Shown: positions 20,554 to 42,895, counted from the stretch's first letter. The stretch: 44,930 bases of DNA from Folioceros fuciformis (GCA_049999805.1 JBNGIO010006314.1:176243-221172), one strand, 5' to 3'. Made by a program: numbers and translations. Notes: generated by a model from the sequence alone, not told the origin.

Positions 20554-23270
20554 CTACACATCAGAGCTTTTGCAAGTGAACCTGAGCAAAGCTCGGAAGA
20601 TTTCATCCGAAATTCCACCAACACTGACCGATGTCCTATATGGAAGTCCACGGATTTTCCCAGATGATGACGGATCAAACGCAACAGACCCGGTCGAGCC
20701 AGCAAGTCCTGCCTGCCGCTGGTAAAAGCTTGCAGCCGCCGCCGCAGCGTTTTGCATGTCCGTCCACGCTCCCGCTCCTTGTCCTCCCATTAGTCCAGTC
20801 ATTCCAAACGCTCCTGCTGCAGCCTACATCAGGAAAATAGTTGCAGCGGTTAGAACGTGAAAACAAGAGCTACATTGTGTCAGATCAACACCCGACTTCT
20901 GAGGGGAGAAAAGAACGGAGGGCAACAAAAAATCGACGAAAAGAACTCACCTGCTGCTGTAAAAGTAAGAGTTGCACACTTGGATCCAAGGCCTGTGCCA
21001 TTCCAAAGCCACCTAAACCTCCAGTTGCCAGCAACATTTCACTGCAACCACACAATAAACCTTCCCTTCGTCCTCAGGAGTAAACTCAAACAGTAAAGAT
21101 TCTCACTAGGACAGTACGATGAGCTTCCAACCTCTTTGAGGCTCTAAATAGCTCGATATATCGAGATCCAATATTATGCCTGTGGCGCTCCATGGCCCGT
21201 TGAGCCTCGTCGGGTGAGACAAACTCCACAAAGGCCTCCCCTGTCGGACGGTCTGTTGCTCCCATCACAACATGAATGCCATTTGGCAAAATAGAATATC
21301 CATCAAAAAAATCCATGATTTCCCTCTGCCCAGCATTATATGGAAGACCTCGCATTTTGATGCAAACATGATCTGACATATCACCCATGCCCTGCAAACC
21401 AGAAATGCTTCCCAGCCCTGCGGCTTGAATGGCTGCTACATTCATCCCAGTTAAACCCTGCACTCCAAATGCTCCCATCATCCCCGGGATCTGGAACACA
21501 ATCCCACCAGCAAATGACCATTCAGGCAAGACCTAGGCCCCACACCCTTTCCACTGACTTTTAAGTCCAGAGTTTTAGAGCCCCAGTTCTTTTTTACATG
21601 GTTGTTATAAGAGAATCATAACTCAAGGTTCAACTGACCTGCCCAACGGCACCGAATTGGGAAAATCCAGTGACACCAGAAAACATCCCATACATCCGCT
21701 GCTGCACAGCAGTCATCATCTCTCCTTTTGTACTCCGAAATAGTTCTACATACCGCTGTAGAATCACCAGCACACTACTTATGTAAAGCGAAGTTCAGAT
21801 AATGTCAATGCTTAGCATCCAGTGTCACAAAAATGGCTAATTGAAAATAGACGTACTCACCGAACCCATTGGCTCTCTATGCAACTGCATGGCTCGAGCT
21901 GCAGTTTCCTCATTTACAAATTCCACAAATGCCTGCAGATTGTCACTTGCGATAAGTGGAAGATCCCACAAAACAATCAAGGCTGGCCCAAGACAGGAAA
22001 CTGACCTCCCCAGTTGGACGGCCATCTGCATGAGTACATAGGAAAATGCCATCGGGTACAACATGCATTCCCTTGAAGAAAGCTGTGATGTCTGCCGAAG
22101 TGCAGCTGCAGCAGAGACAGCAATGATTGTAGCTTATCCCTGGAGCTCTAGAGTAGCTTGCCACTGGATTACACAACCAAGGGCCACAATCCTGCTCAAA
22201 CCCTATACCTGTAAGGCATCCCCCTCATTCGCACAACTCCAGTGTATCGCATGTCTGGGTTTCCTGACATTCCTGGTATTCCTGTGTTGAGCACACTACC
22301 ACCACTTACTGCGGCACTTCCTCGCCCAACCATGCGCAAAGCTCCCTGGAAAAAACGAGGCAGTAAGACTCCACCGTGTTGCGCAGCTGTTCACCTACAA
22401 GCTTGAAAATGATAGACAAAACCTACCTGCATGTCAGCTGGGTGACCCTTGAATACTTCGATATAACGGCTGCCAATATGTTGTCTACACAGAAAACCAC
22501 AGACAAGGCTAGAAGTCAAAAGTCCAGAAATGCTTCTTGCTTCTTATCTGCCATCCTACTAGCAAAGGAAAGAAGATCAGATCCTTTGACGTGAACACTG
22601 AAGGCACCCACGCGATTCTACAATGGACATATTTCGTCTACTCGCTGCTCACCTATTTCTCTCAAGGGCTTTATTAGCTAAGTCAGCATTTGCAAACTGC
22701 ACATATGCTTGTCCAGTGGATCGTCCTGCAGAAGGACAGCGATAGCAATATAATAAGGGGAAGATCCGGTTTGGTCACACCACAAATAACTACAAGTTCC
22801 AGTTGGAAAAACACCTTGAAAGTTAACACAAATAACCACCCCGTCTGGTCCCATGTCCAGACCCTTGAAGAAGTCAGCAATGTCGGACTCTGAGGCACTG
22901 AAGGGGAGGCCCCGTAACCGTACGACATTGCTGCGTTTTCTGCAGAGAAAAATTCGTGGTCAGCAAGAAGGAAGGCGATCACAAATAATACAAAATCTTG
23001 AAACTGAACCCACCCCCCTGCCATGAAATGCTGATGTGAGCAGGAGTATAGGCTAGGCTAGGCTAGGCTGCCTCACACGCAGCGCAGCCCCGCGCAAGAT
23101 TATCAAAGCCAGTAACTCATCAATTGCAAATTGCCACAAGATAGAATGCACCGATCAGAATGCCCTCCTCCCAAAAAGCCCCGATGCTGTGCACGTCATA
23201 CGAGCAATCACAACACTCACAATTCATCATCGAGAGCACTTCCTCCCACAAGCCCTCCTATGCCCGCCAT
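20554..23270 (-). CDS. hnRNP F/H-like RNA-binding protein with three RRMs
   Basis: Likely nuclear pre-mRNA-binding protein of the quasi-RRM group (hnRNP F/H, ESRP, GRSF1). Model, in transcript order: 23270..23221, 22939..22815, 22725..22653, 22484..22427, 22345..22209, 22105..22006, 21932..21861, 21755..21639, 21490..21132, 21041..20951, 20823..20554; 483 aa, all 10 junctions keep phase. RRM1 (about 18-97) begins VVRLRGLPFSASESDIADFF and ends IGSRYIEVFKG. RRM2 (about 136-228) has VVRMRGMPYS and RYVELFRS. RRM3 (about 283-362) has CIKMRGLPYN and SRYIELFRASK. The RNP1-like motifs are GRSTGQAYVQF, GRPTGEAFVEF and RPTGEAFVEF, without the aromatic pair of classical RRMs. The C-terminal region is Gly/Ala/Met/Gln-rich. 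Residues 450-457 (KIRGLPYR) look like the start of another RRM that breaks off. Confidence 0.93.
23050..23070. repeat. (GGCTA)n microsatellite in intron 1 of the RRM gene
   Basis: About four copies of GGCTA in tandem. Confidence 0.85.
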
Positions 23271-25189
23271 GGCTGGCCACCAAGTAACCTAAAACCTCTG
23301 AGCTGCAAGCCACATGCATTGTCACAACAGGCAAGCACAAATAAGAAAACCCTGCCACCTATCCTCCAATCCCACTACAGTCCAGTCGACTGCCAACCAC
23401 AAACACCGCAACATCGGCCTACGCCTGCCTTACCACTTGTCCGCAACCTGACGGGGCGCGGCGCTACCGTAAGCCTGCAGTCACAGCCTGTAGGCGTATC
23501 CGTGACACTGTCTTGTGGGCGGACCATCGATAGATAGGGATGGCTTCCGGGACTTGGATCCTGCCCCGAACCCCTTCCTCCGACTAGATCGACGTAACGA
23601 CTCGACGGGCTCAAGTAACCTGTCCGGGGGCCATCGATCAACCGTTTGACCTCTTAAAAATCGGTTTCACATTACAAATTCCGTAACCCTAAACGTTTTA
23701 TTAGCAGTCTCCTTTCCCATGGCCATGGATGAACAGAACACTACGATCTTATCTAGTTAGCTCGATTTGTTGGACACTTTGGTGCGGAGCCTTGGTTTTC
23801 TCATCAAGCGTACAAATATTTGTCTTCTCAATCTGTCTAGGCATTGTCATCGCACCAATCACCTTCACAACTCCAAAGCACATTGTTTTGGCCTGATCTA
23901 GCGTCTTTCTTTTCCTCTCCTATTAGTGCAGCCTTGCCCGCAACTTTTCATGTATCCAAGAAGAGAACCTTGCTCTTTTCCTTCTCACCTTGCGGCTTTG
24001 CTTCTTATGACTCAATCCAACATCTTTCTCGTTGTCCTCACATTCATGTATCTTCGAAGAGCACCTTGTTCTTTTTCTTCTCATTGTGTAGCTCGACTCT
24101 TGATAACTCCAAACGCCATCTTGTTCATCATCCCCACTAGGGTTCCTATGGACCATACAGCATCTTTCTCGTTGTCCTCACTTTCATGTATCTTTGAAGA
24201 GCACCTTGTTCTTTTTCTTCTCATTGTGCGGCTTGTCTCTTCATATTCTTCTCGATGTGCAGCTCGACTCTTGATATTCTTCTCACTGTGCATCTCGACT
24301 TATTCTTCTCGTTGTGCAGCTCGACACTTGATACTCGACTCTTGATATTCTTCTCACTGTGCATCTCGACTCTTGATACTCAACTCTTGATATTCTTCCC
24401 ACTGTGCATCTCGACTCTTGATACTCAACTCTTGATATTCTTCTCACTGTGCATCTCGCTGTGCAGCTCGACTCTTGATATTCTTCTCACTGTGCATCTC
24501 GACTCTTGATAACTTCAAACACCATCTTGTTCATCATCCCATTGGGGTTACTACGGAGGATATCATTTTGCATATATCGTGTTGATCATTGTGCAAAAGG
24601 GAGTAGGCTACACTCCTTTCACATTCAACTCAATCCTAGACAATTAATAGTTTTTAGGCTAAGTGGCTTCAAGGGGTAGATTTTTAAGCCTAAAGATAGT
24701 ATTTTTTAGAATTAGCCTTTCACTACATATATCTCCCAATCTTGTTTAGATAGAATTTCATCTTATTTTCCTCTAGTAAAAGAGTTAAGCTTCTTCAAAG
24801 ATACTAACGAACATTTCTGTATATTAAATATACTAAAATATGATTATATGTAAATACCATTGATTAATATATATTTATACATATGCAAAGGCAACAATAA
24901 AAAACATTTGACGGTAGTAAAGGGTAGTGATCATAGAATTTCTCACATGAACACTATTCGCCGTCAAGGGGCAGACCGACAAAACGTTGGGGATGTCGCT
25001 ACTGGTACACTCGAATCCTTGCTCAAATTTCCCGTCAAGAGGCGCTTGTTCTACCTTGTCCAGAGTAAGGTCCAATAGCATTAGGAATAATGGCTCACAT
25101 ATTTACCATATGACTTCTAGTTGTGGCCACTCCACATGGTCTCACTGTCCTGAACGAAAATTTTCAAAACTTTCTACTCTGGTTGTGAA
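23271..25189. other. Intergenic: RRM promoter, tandem repeats, AT-rich segment
   Basis: Contains the promoter or leader of the RRM gene (from 23271), the repeat block listed separately (about 23.94-24.55 kb), then an AT-rich stretch (24.6-25.1 kb) with no gene I can support. Confidence 0.5.
23940..24555. repeat. Compound tandem repeat: 140-bp unit plus about 46-bp subrepeat
   Basis: The phrase CATCTTTCTCGTTGTCCTCA recurs exactly at 24021 and 24161 (period 140), with a more diverged copy to the left (about 23.94-24.02 kb). Each unit contains the GAGCACCTTGTTC and TTCTTCTCATTGTG phrases. From 24240 to 24510 a shorter repeat of about 45-46 bp (CTCGACTCTTGATA plus TTCTTCTCACTGTGCAT) is reiterated several times with local variants. 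The tail at 24508-24545 repeats the end of the 140-bp unit (CCATCTTGTTCATCATCCC). This looks like a decaying satellite or minisatellite, not coding. Confidence 0.85.
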
Positions 25190-28557
<3,368 letters not shown>

Positions 28558-31500
28558 CTAAGGAGACAAGGCATTTACCTTCGATTTTGAAGGAGCCGGT
28601 GAACCATTGGGTGCCTCGTCCCGTCCCAGGCGATCGTTCATTGAGGGCTGGATTTCCTCCTTCCCCTGACGATCACATTCCTCGACACTCCTACCACTAC
28701 TGACATGAAGACTCCCCCACACACTCGTCCGGGGTACATGCGTCCATTGACTCCTCTCTGCAGGAGGTGTCTCTGGCACCACGCTGAGAGGGGGGACTTG
28801 GGTACAGAAGAAGTCATCTTCGTCACAGAGTTCCTCACTTGTCCTCACATTTGCACTATCGGCGTCTCCACTGCCTGCGACTTGAAGTGTGAGAAAAGGC
28901 ATATCATTGACAGCATCGACTCAAACGGTGTGCTTGACGTGCCTGACCTGGGCATGGCTGTGACTGCACATAAACTTCCTGTAACGGCGGTGCAGCTGCA
29001 ATACGGCCTGAGGACAGGGCGGCAGCTGACGATTTCTTCCTCTGAACGATTGGGCATGCACCCGAAACATCACTGCGTGTCGCACAGCAGAAGGAGCTGT
29101 TTGTCTGCAGACGGTTGCTGTTGGAACACAGCCCTGTTAGCATCTGTGAGGAGGACGATTAATTACTCTTTGAACGTGTCGGGACTCTGCTTGGGGAAGC
29201 TTCTTACGTGTCAGCAGTCCTCTTGGGCGTCTCAGGCTCGACTTCCTTGATCGTTACATCTGTGGCCTTCCTTTTCCGCCTGGGAATTTTCGGACCTTTC
29301 GACTTGCTCGCTTGACCAGTAGTTGTGGAAGGTCCATATCGGTGTCTCAGAAACGAATCAGCAGCCCGAAAATGCTGGAGGAAAGAATCAGAAGGTGGCA
29401 AACTTCGAAGAGGAGTGACAACAGAGGCTTCTTCTGGACGTATCTGTATCATCAAAAGAACAAGCTCACGGGGCGTCCTCTGAATACCTGACCTGCTGAA
29501 GAAACTACGGGAAGGAACATATTTTCGACACCTTCATGGATTGGAAAAACTTTTGCACGTCGGTAAGGGAATTCTCAAAACTTTCCACCCGTTTGACACT
29601 CTGTCTTAGCCACTTGGACAGATAGTTCAGATTGGACTGCTTTTGTAGTCGCTCGTCTGTCAACAAGCATCCAATACGCATCCATAAAAATGGTAAGAAT
29701 CGGGAAGGTAGACGTGTTGAAAACCTCCTTGACATCAAACATGGAGGCTTACCAAGAAGGATAATGGCACCATAATCTTCTCGATGCCGAATGCAGCGAC
29801 CTGGGTGCATAAACAGACATTTAGCTCTTTGCCAGGCTGCTGTGTACTCCATCCATCTCTACCACCTCAATCAGGTAAGAGTCATATGCTGTATCCTGTA
29901 CACGTGGAGGAGCACGGGACATCTGTCCAGCAGCTACTTACCAACAGCTTGATTTAGAGCTCGGAAGGCTTGTTGACAATACCATTCATCCCCACTCAGT
30001 AATTTCTTCACCACCTTGTGTTCGCTGTTGTAAATCTTTTTCAACTTGACCTGCAAGTCCATTCTATTCGCATGGACAGTTCAGAACTCTACAACAGAGT
30101 ATGCAAGTCTCAGCATGCCATAGGCTAACGTCAGGCACCTACATATTGAAAAGAGCTTAGGAGCAGCCTTACATGTTAGGGAAAGGGATGCCAACAACAA
30201 CCTGAGCTTCGTCAAAGAAACTCAATCTCGAAGACGAGGGCAAGGACACAAGGAAGCCCATCGTGTATCAGTCATGATGAAAGACAGAGCCTAGAGTGAA
30301 TACCATGGTATCATCTTTCACGACAGGATACGACTGCTCGTGCATTATGGTCTGCAAAGTTAAGACCTTCCGACACCTGCAAGAAATTAAAGAGCAAGCT
30401 ACATCACCTCCCCAATGCCTAGCACCCGAACTGGTACTGAATACTGACTATAAGTTCTCAGCAAAAAACCATGCCTGACAAAGGAGAGAACAACACCTTT
30501 CCGCGGAACACAGCAAAAAATGCAGCTCCACCTGTTGTCTGCATGGTACATGGATTGACAGGGTGACTTCTTGCTGGAGAAGAGTTCCGGGGCTTTGACC
30601 CTGATACAGGTAGTTTGACTCCATTGACAGCGGCGTAATAGGCGGTTAACACTTGCTCAAACCCATCTTGGCTGCCCCGGGGCTCTGGGGAACAGTGCTG
30701 GCTTTAAGAACTTTCAAGTGACACAGCCACATGGCAAGGTAATGAGGCCAGGTAACAATAGCGAATCAACCATGGACTCACCCACCTACGAAGAGCTGCT
30801 TTTCACGCTGAAATCGCTTCCACTGCCCACTGGCTCTCCATTTCGCAACCAGGTTCTCTAACAGCTTGTAACTTGGAAAGAATATCAGAACTCCGTCAGG
30901 AATAACCTTGAGAATTTCTTCAATAGCAAGTCCAAGGCCATCCTGTTTCATCAGTTATGTGAGACGCTTCCCTTTGAGTTTATCAGCAGTCGAAGAACAG
31001 CATTTTGCCCATGAAATTCAAGTTGGAACGGGGGAGATGAAAGAGACTTGGAACGCCACAGTCATCGCATTTTGATAACTGGCATTCAGTGTTGCCATCC
31101 CGGGGCCTACTGCCATTGCGGCAGCCCAGACCTGGCAACAATATAGACAACCAGAGCTAAGTGTTCGACTCGCTATGTGCTCAAGAGAAGCAGGAGCTCA
31201 TACGAGTAAATAGAAACATGCAAACCTGAGTGTCCATGTTCACAACGTGAGGGGCTTCTAGCTGAACTAAAAAATTAACTCCAAGCTCAGAGGCAAATGA
31301 TCCCATGGGCGAAAGAGTTCTGGAATGTCATGAACGCAACACGTTAAGGCTGGGGTCTTTATGGATGGAACCATGACTCCATGATAACATGCCAAAAGGC
31401 AGAAAGCAAGCAGGTGATCACAAATACTTACCCAGAAGTGAGGATGACTGATAGTGACTTCTGAGCAAGCTCTTCAAATACTACGGCGGGATTTAGGCAC

Positions 31501-34263
31501 CATAGATTCAGAGTAGTCACCCATTCTGTTGATCTGTTTCCTGAAACAAGCTACGCAGGGTTACAATTTTCCCGCTTGCAAGCAGAGTGTGAAGAAGAAA
31601 CAACAGAACTCATGACTGACCTTCGTCCCATCTGGAGGACCTTCTCAGAACAACCTGATAGTCATCTATTCGACGAGCATCCTCTCGAACCATGAAGTTA
31701 AGCACGCAGAACATCCCTGCAACTCTCACCTTATCAGGGAGTGAACTATGAAGCCACAAAAGAAGTTGGTGGTCTGACAGTCAGCTCAAGACAGCACCAA
31801 TTTCAGGGCGGCACTCGGATATCCAGATGCAAATTATACCCAGCCAAGCACGAAACCTGTCATAGATAAGGCAAAGTACCTTCCATAATGTTGGCCGCCC
31901 AGGCGCTAATAGGCGCAACTTTGGGGTTTGGATCTGAAACAGCTTTAACTGCCTGGAGACATCAGGCAACTAGTTAGAGAAATCTAGAAGGCCACATCCT
32001 GAGGAGTTGCCGTTAGCATCTTGGTAGTTCATCTACCTGGCGGCAGCACTGGAGGAGGACAGGAAAGAGCTCTGGCATGATTCCTGCAGATCGCAACTCC
32101 TGCAATGCATTTGAACCACCCCACCTGTGCAAACGCACAAAGACTTGAGACTGGTACACTAAATCTGGGTAGCAGTTTTGTGCATCAGTTTCAGTGGAGC
32201 AGCTTGTATGTACTTGCCAAGAAGCATAAGTACTGGAATCTATTCGTGTTAAGTGATTCGACCGATGCTCAATCCAACCTACCAATCCCTGTAGTGAAGC
32301 AAATGCTGGCATTAGACTAAATGTTCAATATCTCTGTTTCTTGGGGTTTGGTAATGCAAGGGATGAACCTCAAACATTTCCAGTAGGGGCTCATAGATCT
32401 CGCTCGATTTATACTCAACACCTGCTGCTGTAATCAGCTGGGACAGTTCCGTCTTCAAATCTGTAGAAACACACAAACACTGATTTGGCCGTGACACCCA
32501 TTACGCTTCGGAGCACAGCAGACATTGCTCGAAAGATACCTGAAAGTTGGTCTACTTCCACAGTGAAACTTCCAGCTTCGCGCGAAACATCTTCAATGTT
32601 ACTGGAAATCCATACAAGACGAGTGCATGGTGATCATAGAGATAGTCCTCAAGGAAGGAAGCTTTCATCTATTTGGTCAGGCAGAAGCTTTTGGCTCGCG
32701 GAATCAAAGCATTCACGCAATGCAAAAGAATAAGTGGACTCCTAGATTTAGCTCTCCAAGGGCAATTTCGACAGTGCAGAACATGAACAGGACCGTGGGC
32801 TGCTTTGATAACCTACTGGGCTTCATCCATGACAATGATTGCCCCGTTGATGTCAACCTCCATGGCACTTCTTATCAGTGGGTTCACGATATAATTGTAT
32901 GGACAAAATATTATTTGTGCCTCTTCAGCCAAAGCCCGAGCAGCAAAATAAGCACATCCTGCAGAGAAATCACGACCGCCGCTGTTTAGCACACCAACTT
33001 TGACATGAACAAGAAAGTTGTCGATAGGAAAGTACCTTTCACTTCACGGGCAATGCCAACCAGATCTTCGATGTCATGCACTTCGCACTTCCCGCCCTGC
33101 TGTATGGAGGGATGCATCTTTACCTTGTTCACATTTCTGAAAGAGATACAGTGGAAAACAGTGTCCAGGGAGACAGCTACAGCGATATATAGCGTGCGGG
33201 CAACTGCCGTCTTGACTTACACACATCTTTGGGCTCACCTGAACTCACGGCAGCCAGGAGGTTCATCCTTCCTTGCACCCTCCTTGACTCTTTTCAAGAA
33301 CCCATGATGCTCCCTATCTTCCTCAGCTTTGAGGAGCAGTTTACTGCACAAGGTAAGTCACAGCTGCCCAGGTTCAGAGCGAAGCGCACCAAAGTGAACC
33401 AAGAGTCTCTTAACCAAAACAAAGTGCAATAGTGGAAAGCCAACCAGTCCTCATCATAGTTTTTCTTGGCGCAGACAGCCGCGTTGGTGCAATAATGCTT
33501 CCTGGCTGCCTGTGCACAGACGAGGTTCAGGTGGGTCACCTCAAGTCAGAGGCATGGAGTAGTTTTGCATACAATTCCATTGTCCAGATCAGGGTCTACC
33601 CACCAAAATTGCCATGGGCACCCTGTAAGATGTAGTATGCAGTTCCTTAATCACCTGGGTGATCTGCGAATGAGTCCTCCTGCAATCCACAAATTACAAT
33701 TCCGTCCCAACAACACTCAGACGAGAGAAGAGCAGTGAGCACTTGTCCTCACGTGGTGTAAATGATCTGAGGTGCTTTCTTCCGCTCAGGAGCGGGCACA
33801 GGTGTGTCCTGGAACACGTCATCCCCCCCTTTACATTCTGCAACTTCTGCAATTGCAGGAAGCTGACTCAGCAACCACAAATGGATAAACGGCATAGCAA
33901 GCAACAGAATTCCTGCCCCACACCTGGAGTAGTAGTCTCTGGCATAAATCCTCCTCCAGCTCCCAAGTAGTCATCCCCGCCGACAGCAGGGTCAAAAGCA
34001 GAAGGCGGTGGTACCCGGACCGGCACATTCTTGCCGAGGTTGGCTTTGCAATGCCGTTGCCACGCCAAGGTCGCACACAGCAGAGCTAGCGTCTTCCCGG
34101 ACCCCGTAGGAGACTCCAGCAGAGCGTTTCCATCGCCCCCAGCGTAGGCTGACTGCAATGCCGTCAGGACCTTGCCCATGTATGCCAGCTGCGGCCCATA
34201 GGCTTTGTGAGGGAACACCACTTGGATCCCTGCAATGCTGTACTCCACCTGCGAGCCCGTCAT
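28558..34263 (-). CDS. FANCJ: FANCJ/BRIP1-type Fe-S DNA helicase (XPD/RAD3 family)
   Basis: 5'-3' superfamily 2 helicase of interstrand-crosslink and replication-fork repair. Exons in transcript order: 34263..33924, 33846..33753, 33679..33604, 33509..33445, 33343..33239, 33136..33036, 32958..32817, 32601..32540, 32460..32369, 32288..32214, 32150..32037, 31952..31880, 31716..31621, 31540..31432, 31319..31226, 31131..31048, 30942..30786, 30684..30497, 30376..30332, 30201..30173, 30063..29942, 29800..29753, 29656..29532, 29443..29208, then probably 28870..28558 (about 994 aa); all phases fit. Seen: Q motif VVFPHKAYGPQ; Walker A SPTGSGKT at 51-58; four cluster cysteines at 177, 192, 223 and 262; DEAH at 305-308; VILTSGTLSPMGSFASELGV; GKVSEGLNFADHNARAV; GIPFPN; and motif VI QAVGRCIRHREDYG. 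The C-terminal tail is basic, then acidic. The last junction is the least certain; otherwise a stop follows at 29204. Confidence 0.94.
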
Positions 34264-34445
34264 TCCTGTTCTCCCTGCACGACATTCCCGTCTCCAGGAG
34301 GCCCGGACACAAATCAAACGCTCTCTGGGCGGGTGGTCTCGCTAACCGGGGGTCCCGGTCAGCTTAACCGCACCTCCTGGTTGGGTTTTGCACTGTTCCC
34401 GGGGCTCACTTATTTGAATGCTGCCTCGCCCACCTGTGAGGCGAA
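34264..34445. promoter_or_regulatory. Short bidirectional promoter between FANCJ and the 406-aa gene
   Basis: Only 182 bp separate the FANCJ start codon from the nearest in-frame ATG of the divergent gene (203 bp to the preferred ATG at 34467). Both leaders and promoters must fit here or overlap the coding regions. The segment is GC-rich and I see no TATA box. Confidence 0.65.
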
Positions 34446-34466
34446 ATGCGGAGCGGAGCCCGGGCG

Positions 34467-36130
34467 ATGGATTTGGACTTCGACCCGCCCTCCTTCTCTC
34501 TCGGAACAGACGACTTCCGGTCGCCCTCTGCCGACCGGGAAGATCCTCCCGTGGAGCGCATTGCCGTGGGTTGCAGCGACGACGTGCCTGGTAGGCCACA
34601 GACCTGAGCGATCCATGCCCGAGGTTGTGATGATCTTGGCAGCGATGGAGTTCTGATTGTGGATGCCCGATTTTGCAGACTCGGAAGGGGAGGAAGGAGG
34701 ATCGGACTGGGAGGCATTCCCGAGGAGGAGATTGAAGCGGTTGAGGCGGGTGGTGGGAGAAGGCAGTGCAGCTCGGGAGTCGGATTTGCGTGTGGGGGCT
34801 GGACTCGCCGGATTTGGGGTGGGCCTTGAGGACGATGACATTGAGGACTTTTCGGAGGACGAGGCTTCCACCGTGGGCGGTACGGGTTTGGGGAGGAGGG
34901 GCATTTGAGGAGGCAGGTGGGTGTGTTTGCGGGTCTTGAATTCCGCGCTTGGCTTGAATGCTGCAGATGGCGGTTGTCACAGGCAGGGATCATGGCGGGT
35001 GAGAGAGCAAGCAAAGACGCCGTTGCCTCGGGTTTTCGGGGCACTCGCGTCCGCTTCTTCCGGTGTGGAAAGGAGCGACCCGTCGAGTCGGAAGAGGCAC
35101 GCTGGGAGTTTAGACGAGACGGGTCTCGGCTGTGGGGTCTCTGATGTTTCTGGGGGAAAATTCTGTGGTGATGCGGGAAGGCAAGAGAGGGCAAATTTTT
35201 CTTCGTCTGCTTCTCTTTGTGAGTTTGACTGGAGAATTCGGCAGCCAGACTTTGGCGAAGGCGAGAAGAGCTTGGGCGGAGGATCTGCACAGTGGAGGGC
35301 AGACGCAGGGATCAGGAGTGACTATGTTGATCTGGAGTCTGAAGACGTGATCCAGAGGGATGAGAACCCTGGTTGGAAGGACGTCTACCCCATGATGAAA
35401 GGGAAATCAGATGTTGTCGAGCTTTTGAGGAGGAGGCTGCCGAACTTCATTCCTGTTGATGCCCTGGCATCACAAGGCGGGTTTGAAGGAGAACCTGTCT
35501 GCATTGACTACAGGTACCTTCGTTGATTTCCGGGGAATGTGATGACTTGTCTTTGGGGCGGATGGATCTGAACGTGTGGTTTGCCCCAGAAACCAATTTT
35601 CATCAGGGCCGGGTGCGGGAAGTACAAGACAAAGAGGAGATCCAATTGGCGAGGGTCAGTGTGACAAACCAACTTCCAGGAAGGGTAGGGGAGGGCAAAC
35701 TCGTGGAAGAGGGAAGGTAAAGGGGAAAACTGCTGCTTCTCCTCCTTCTCCTGCTCCAGCTTCAACCGCCAGCAAGGGGTACTGGACCACTGAAAAGACG
35801 GGTAATCGGGTACGTACTTTCGAAGATGTCTCCACACAGATGGTGGCCGCTGGAATCCGGACATCTCATGGATGCTAAATCCGGCACCTCTCAATTTTGC
35901 GTGCACAGATTTACGTCACGCAAGATGGACGGAAGCTGAGTGGGAGAATCGCTTACAGGCAGCATTTGAGGGTGAGCGACAATGTTGGAAGACACAGATC
36001 ACGTGGCGTTGGCTGAATGTCTCTTCAACTTACTGCTGCGGTTTCCCATTCTGGGGTCGTGCAGGAGAACGGCAAAACATCGAAGAAAGGAAAGGCCAAG
36101 TCTACTCGTGCCTCCAAGAAGAAATCCTGA
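34467..36130 (+). CDS. Unrecognised 406-aa protein with acidic N-terminus and basic C-terminal tail
   Basis: Model: join(34467..34590,34679..34879,34967..35513,35590..35809,35909..35971,36065..36130), 406 aa, phases consistent. An in-frame ATG at 34446 would add seven residues. The second intron (34880-34966, GTACGG donor) is inferred because the frame otherwise meets a single TGA at 34906-34908. Seen: acidic start MDLDFDPPSFSLGTDD, a DDDIEDFSEDE patch, the block DVVELLRRRLPNFIPVDAL, a basic Gly/Arg stretch resembling an AT-hook (SRKGRGGQTRGRGK), then a compact C-terminal motif (residues 355-385): YWTTEKTGNR, IYVTQDGRKLSG and RIAYRQHLR, followed by a Lys/Ser tail. This composition suggests a nuclear, DNA-associated protein. 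I do not recognise the family and assign no function. It is head-to-head with FANCJ, which makes a genome-maintenance role worth testing. Confidence 0.75.
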
Positions 36131-36240
36131 ATGCAGGGTCGTGGGCAGCCGGTATGAACTCCTGTACGCCTCCTTGAGGACTGGATGACACTTCAAGAAG
36201 TGCTACTGCAGCGGGTAAGTATTGCGCGTACTGAGCTTCC
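36131..36240. other. 110-bp convergent spacer
   Basis: The stop codons of the 406-aa gene (+) and the histidine kinase gene (-) are only 110 bp apart, so their 3' UTRs very probably overlap as antisense transcripts. Confidence 0.6.
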
Positions 36241-42841
<6,601 letters not shown>

Positions 42842-42848
42842 GGGCCCG

Positions 42849-42895
42849 TCCCGTCTCGTCTCGTCTCGTCTTGGCTCGGCTGGGCTCGGCTCGTC
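42849..42895. repeat. (GTCTC)n / (GGCTC)n microsatellite in the kinase 5' leader
   Basis: Pentamer repeat CGTCT/CGGCT on the plus strand, just upstream of the chosen start codon of the kinase. Translated, it gives a spurious Arg/Asp-rich N-terminal extension. Confidence 0.85.

Noticed and set aside
34342-35290. Long minus-strand open frames (294, 212 and 164 codons) opposite the 406-aa gene
   Set aside because: They are Pro/Ser/Arg-rich antisense shadows of GC-rich coding exons. The plus strand has consistent splice sites and motif-bearing exons over the same bases.
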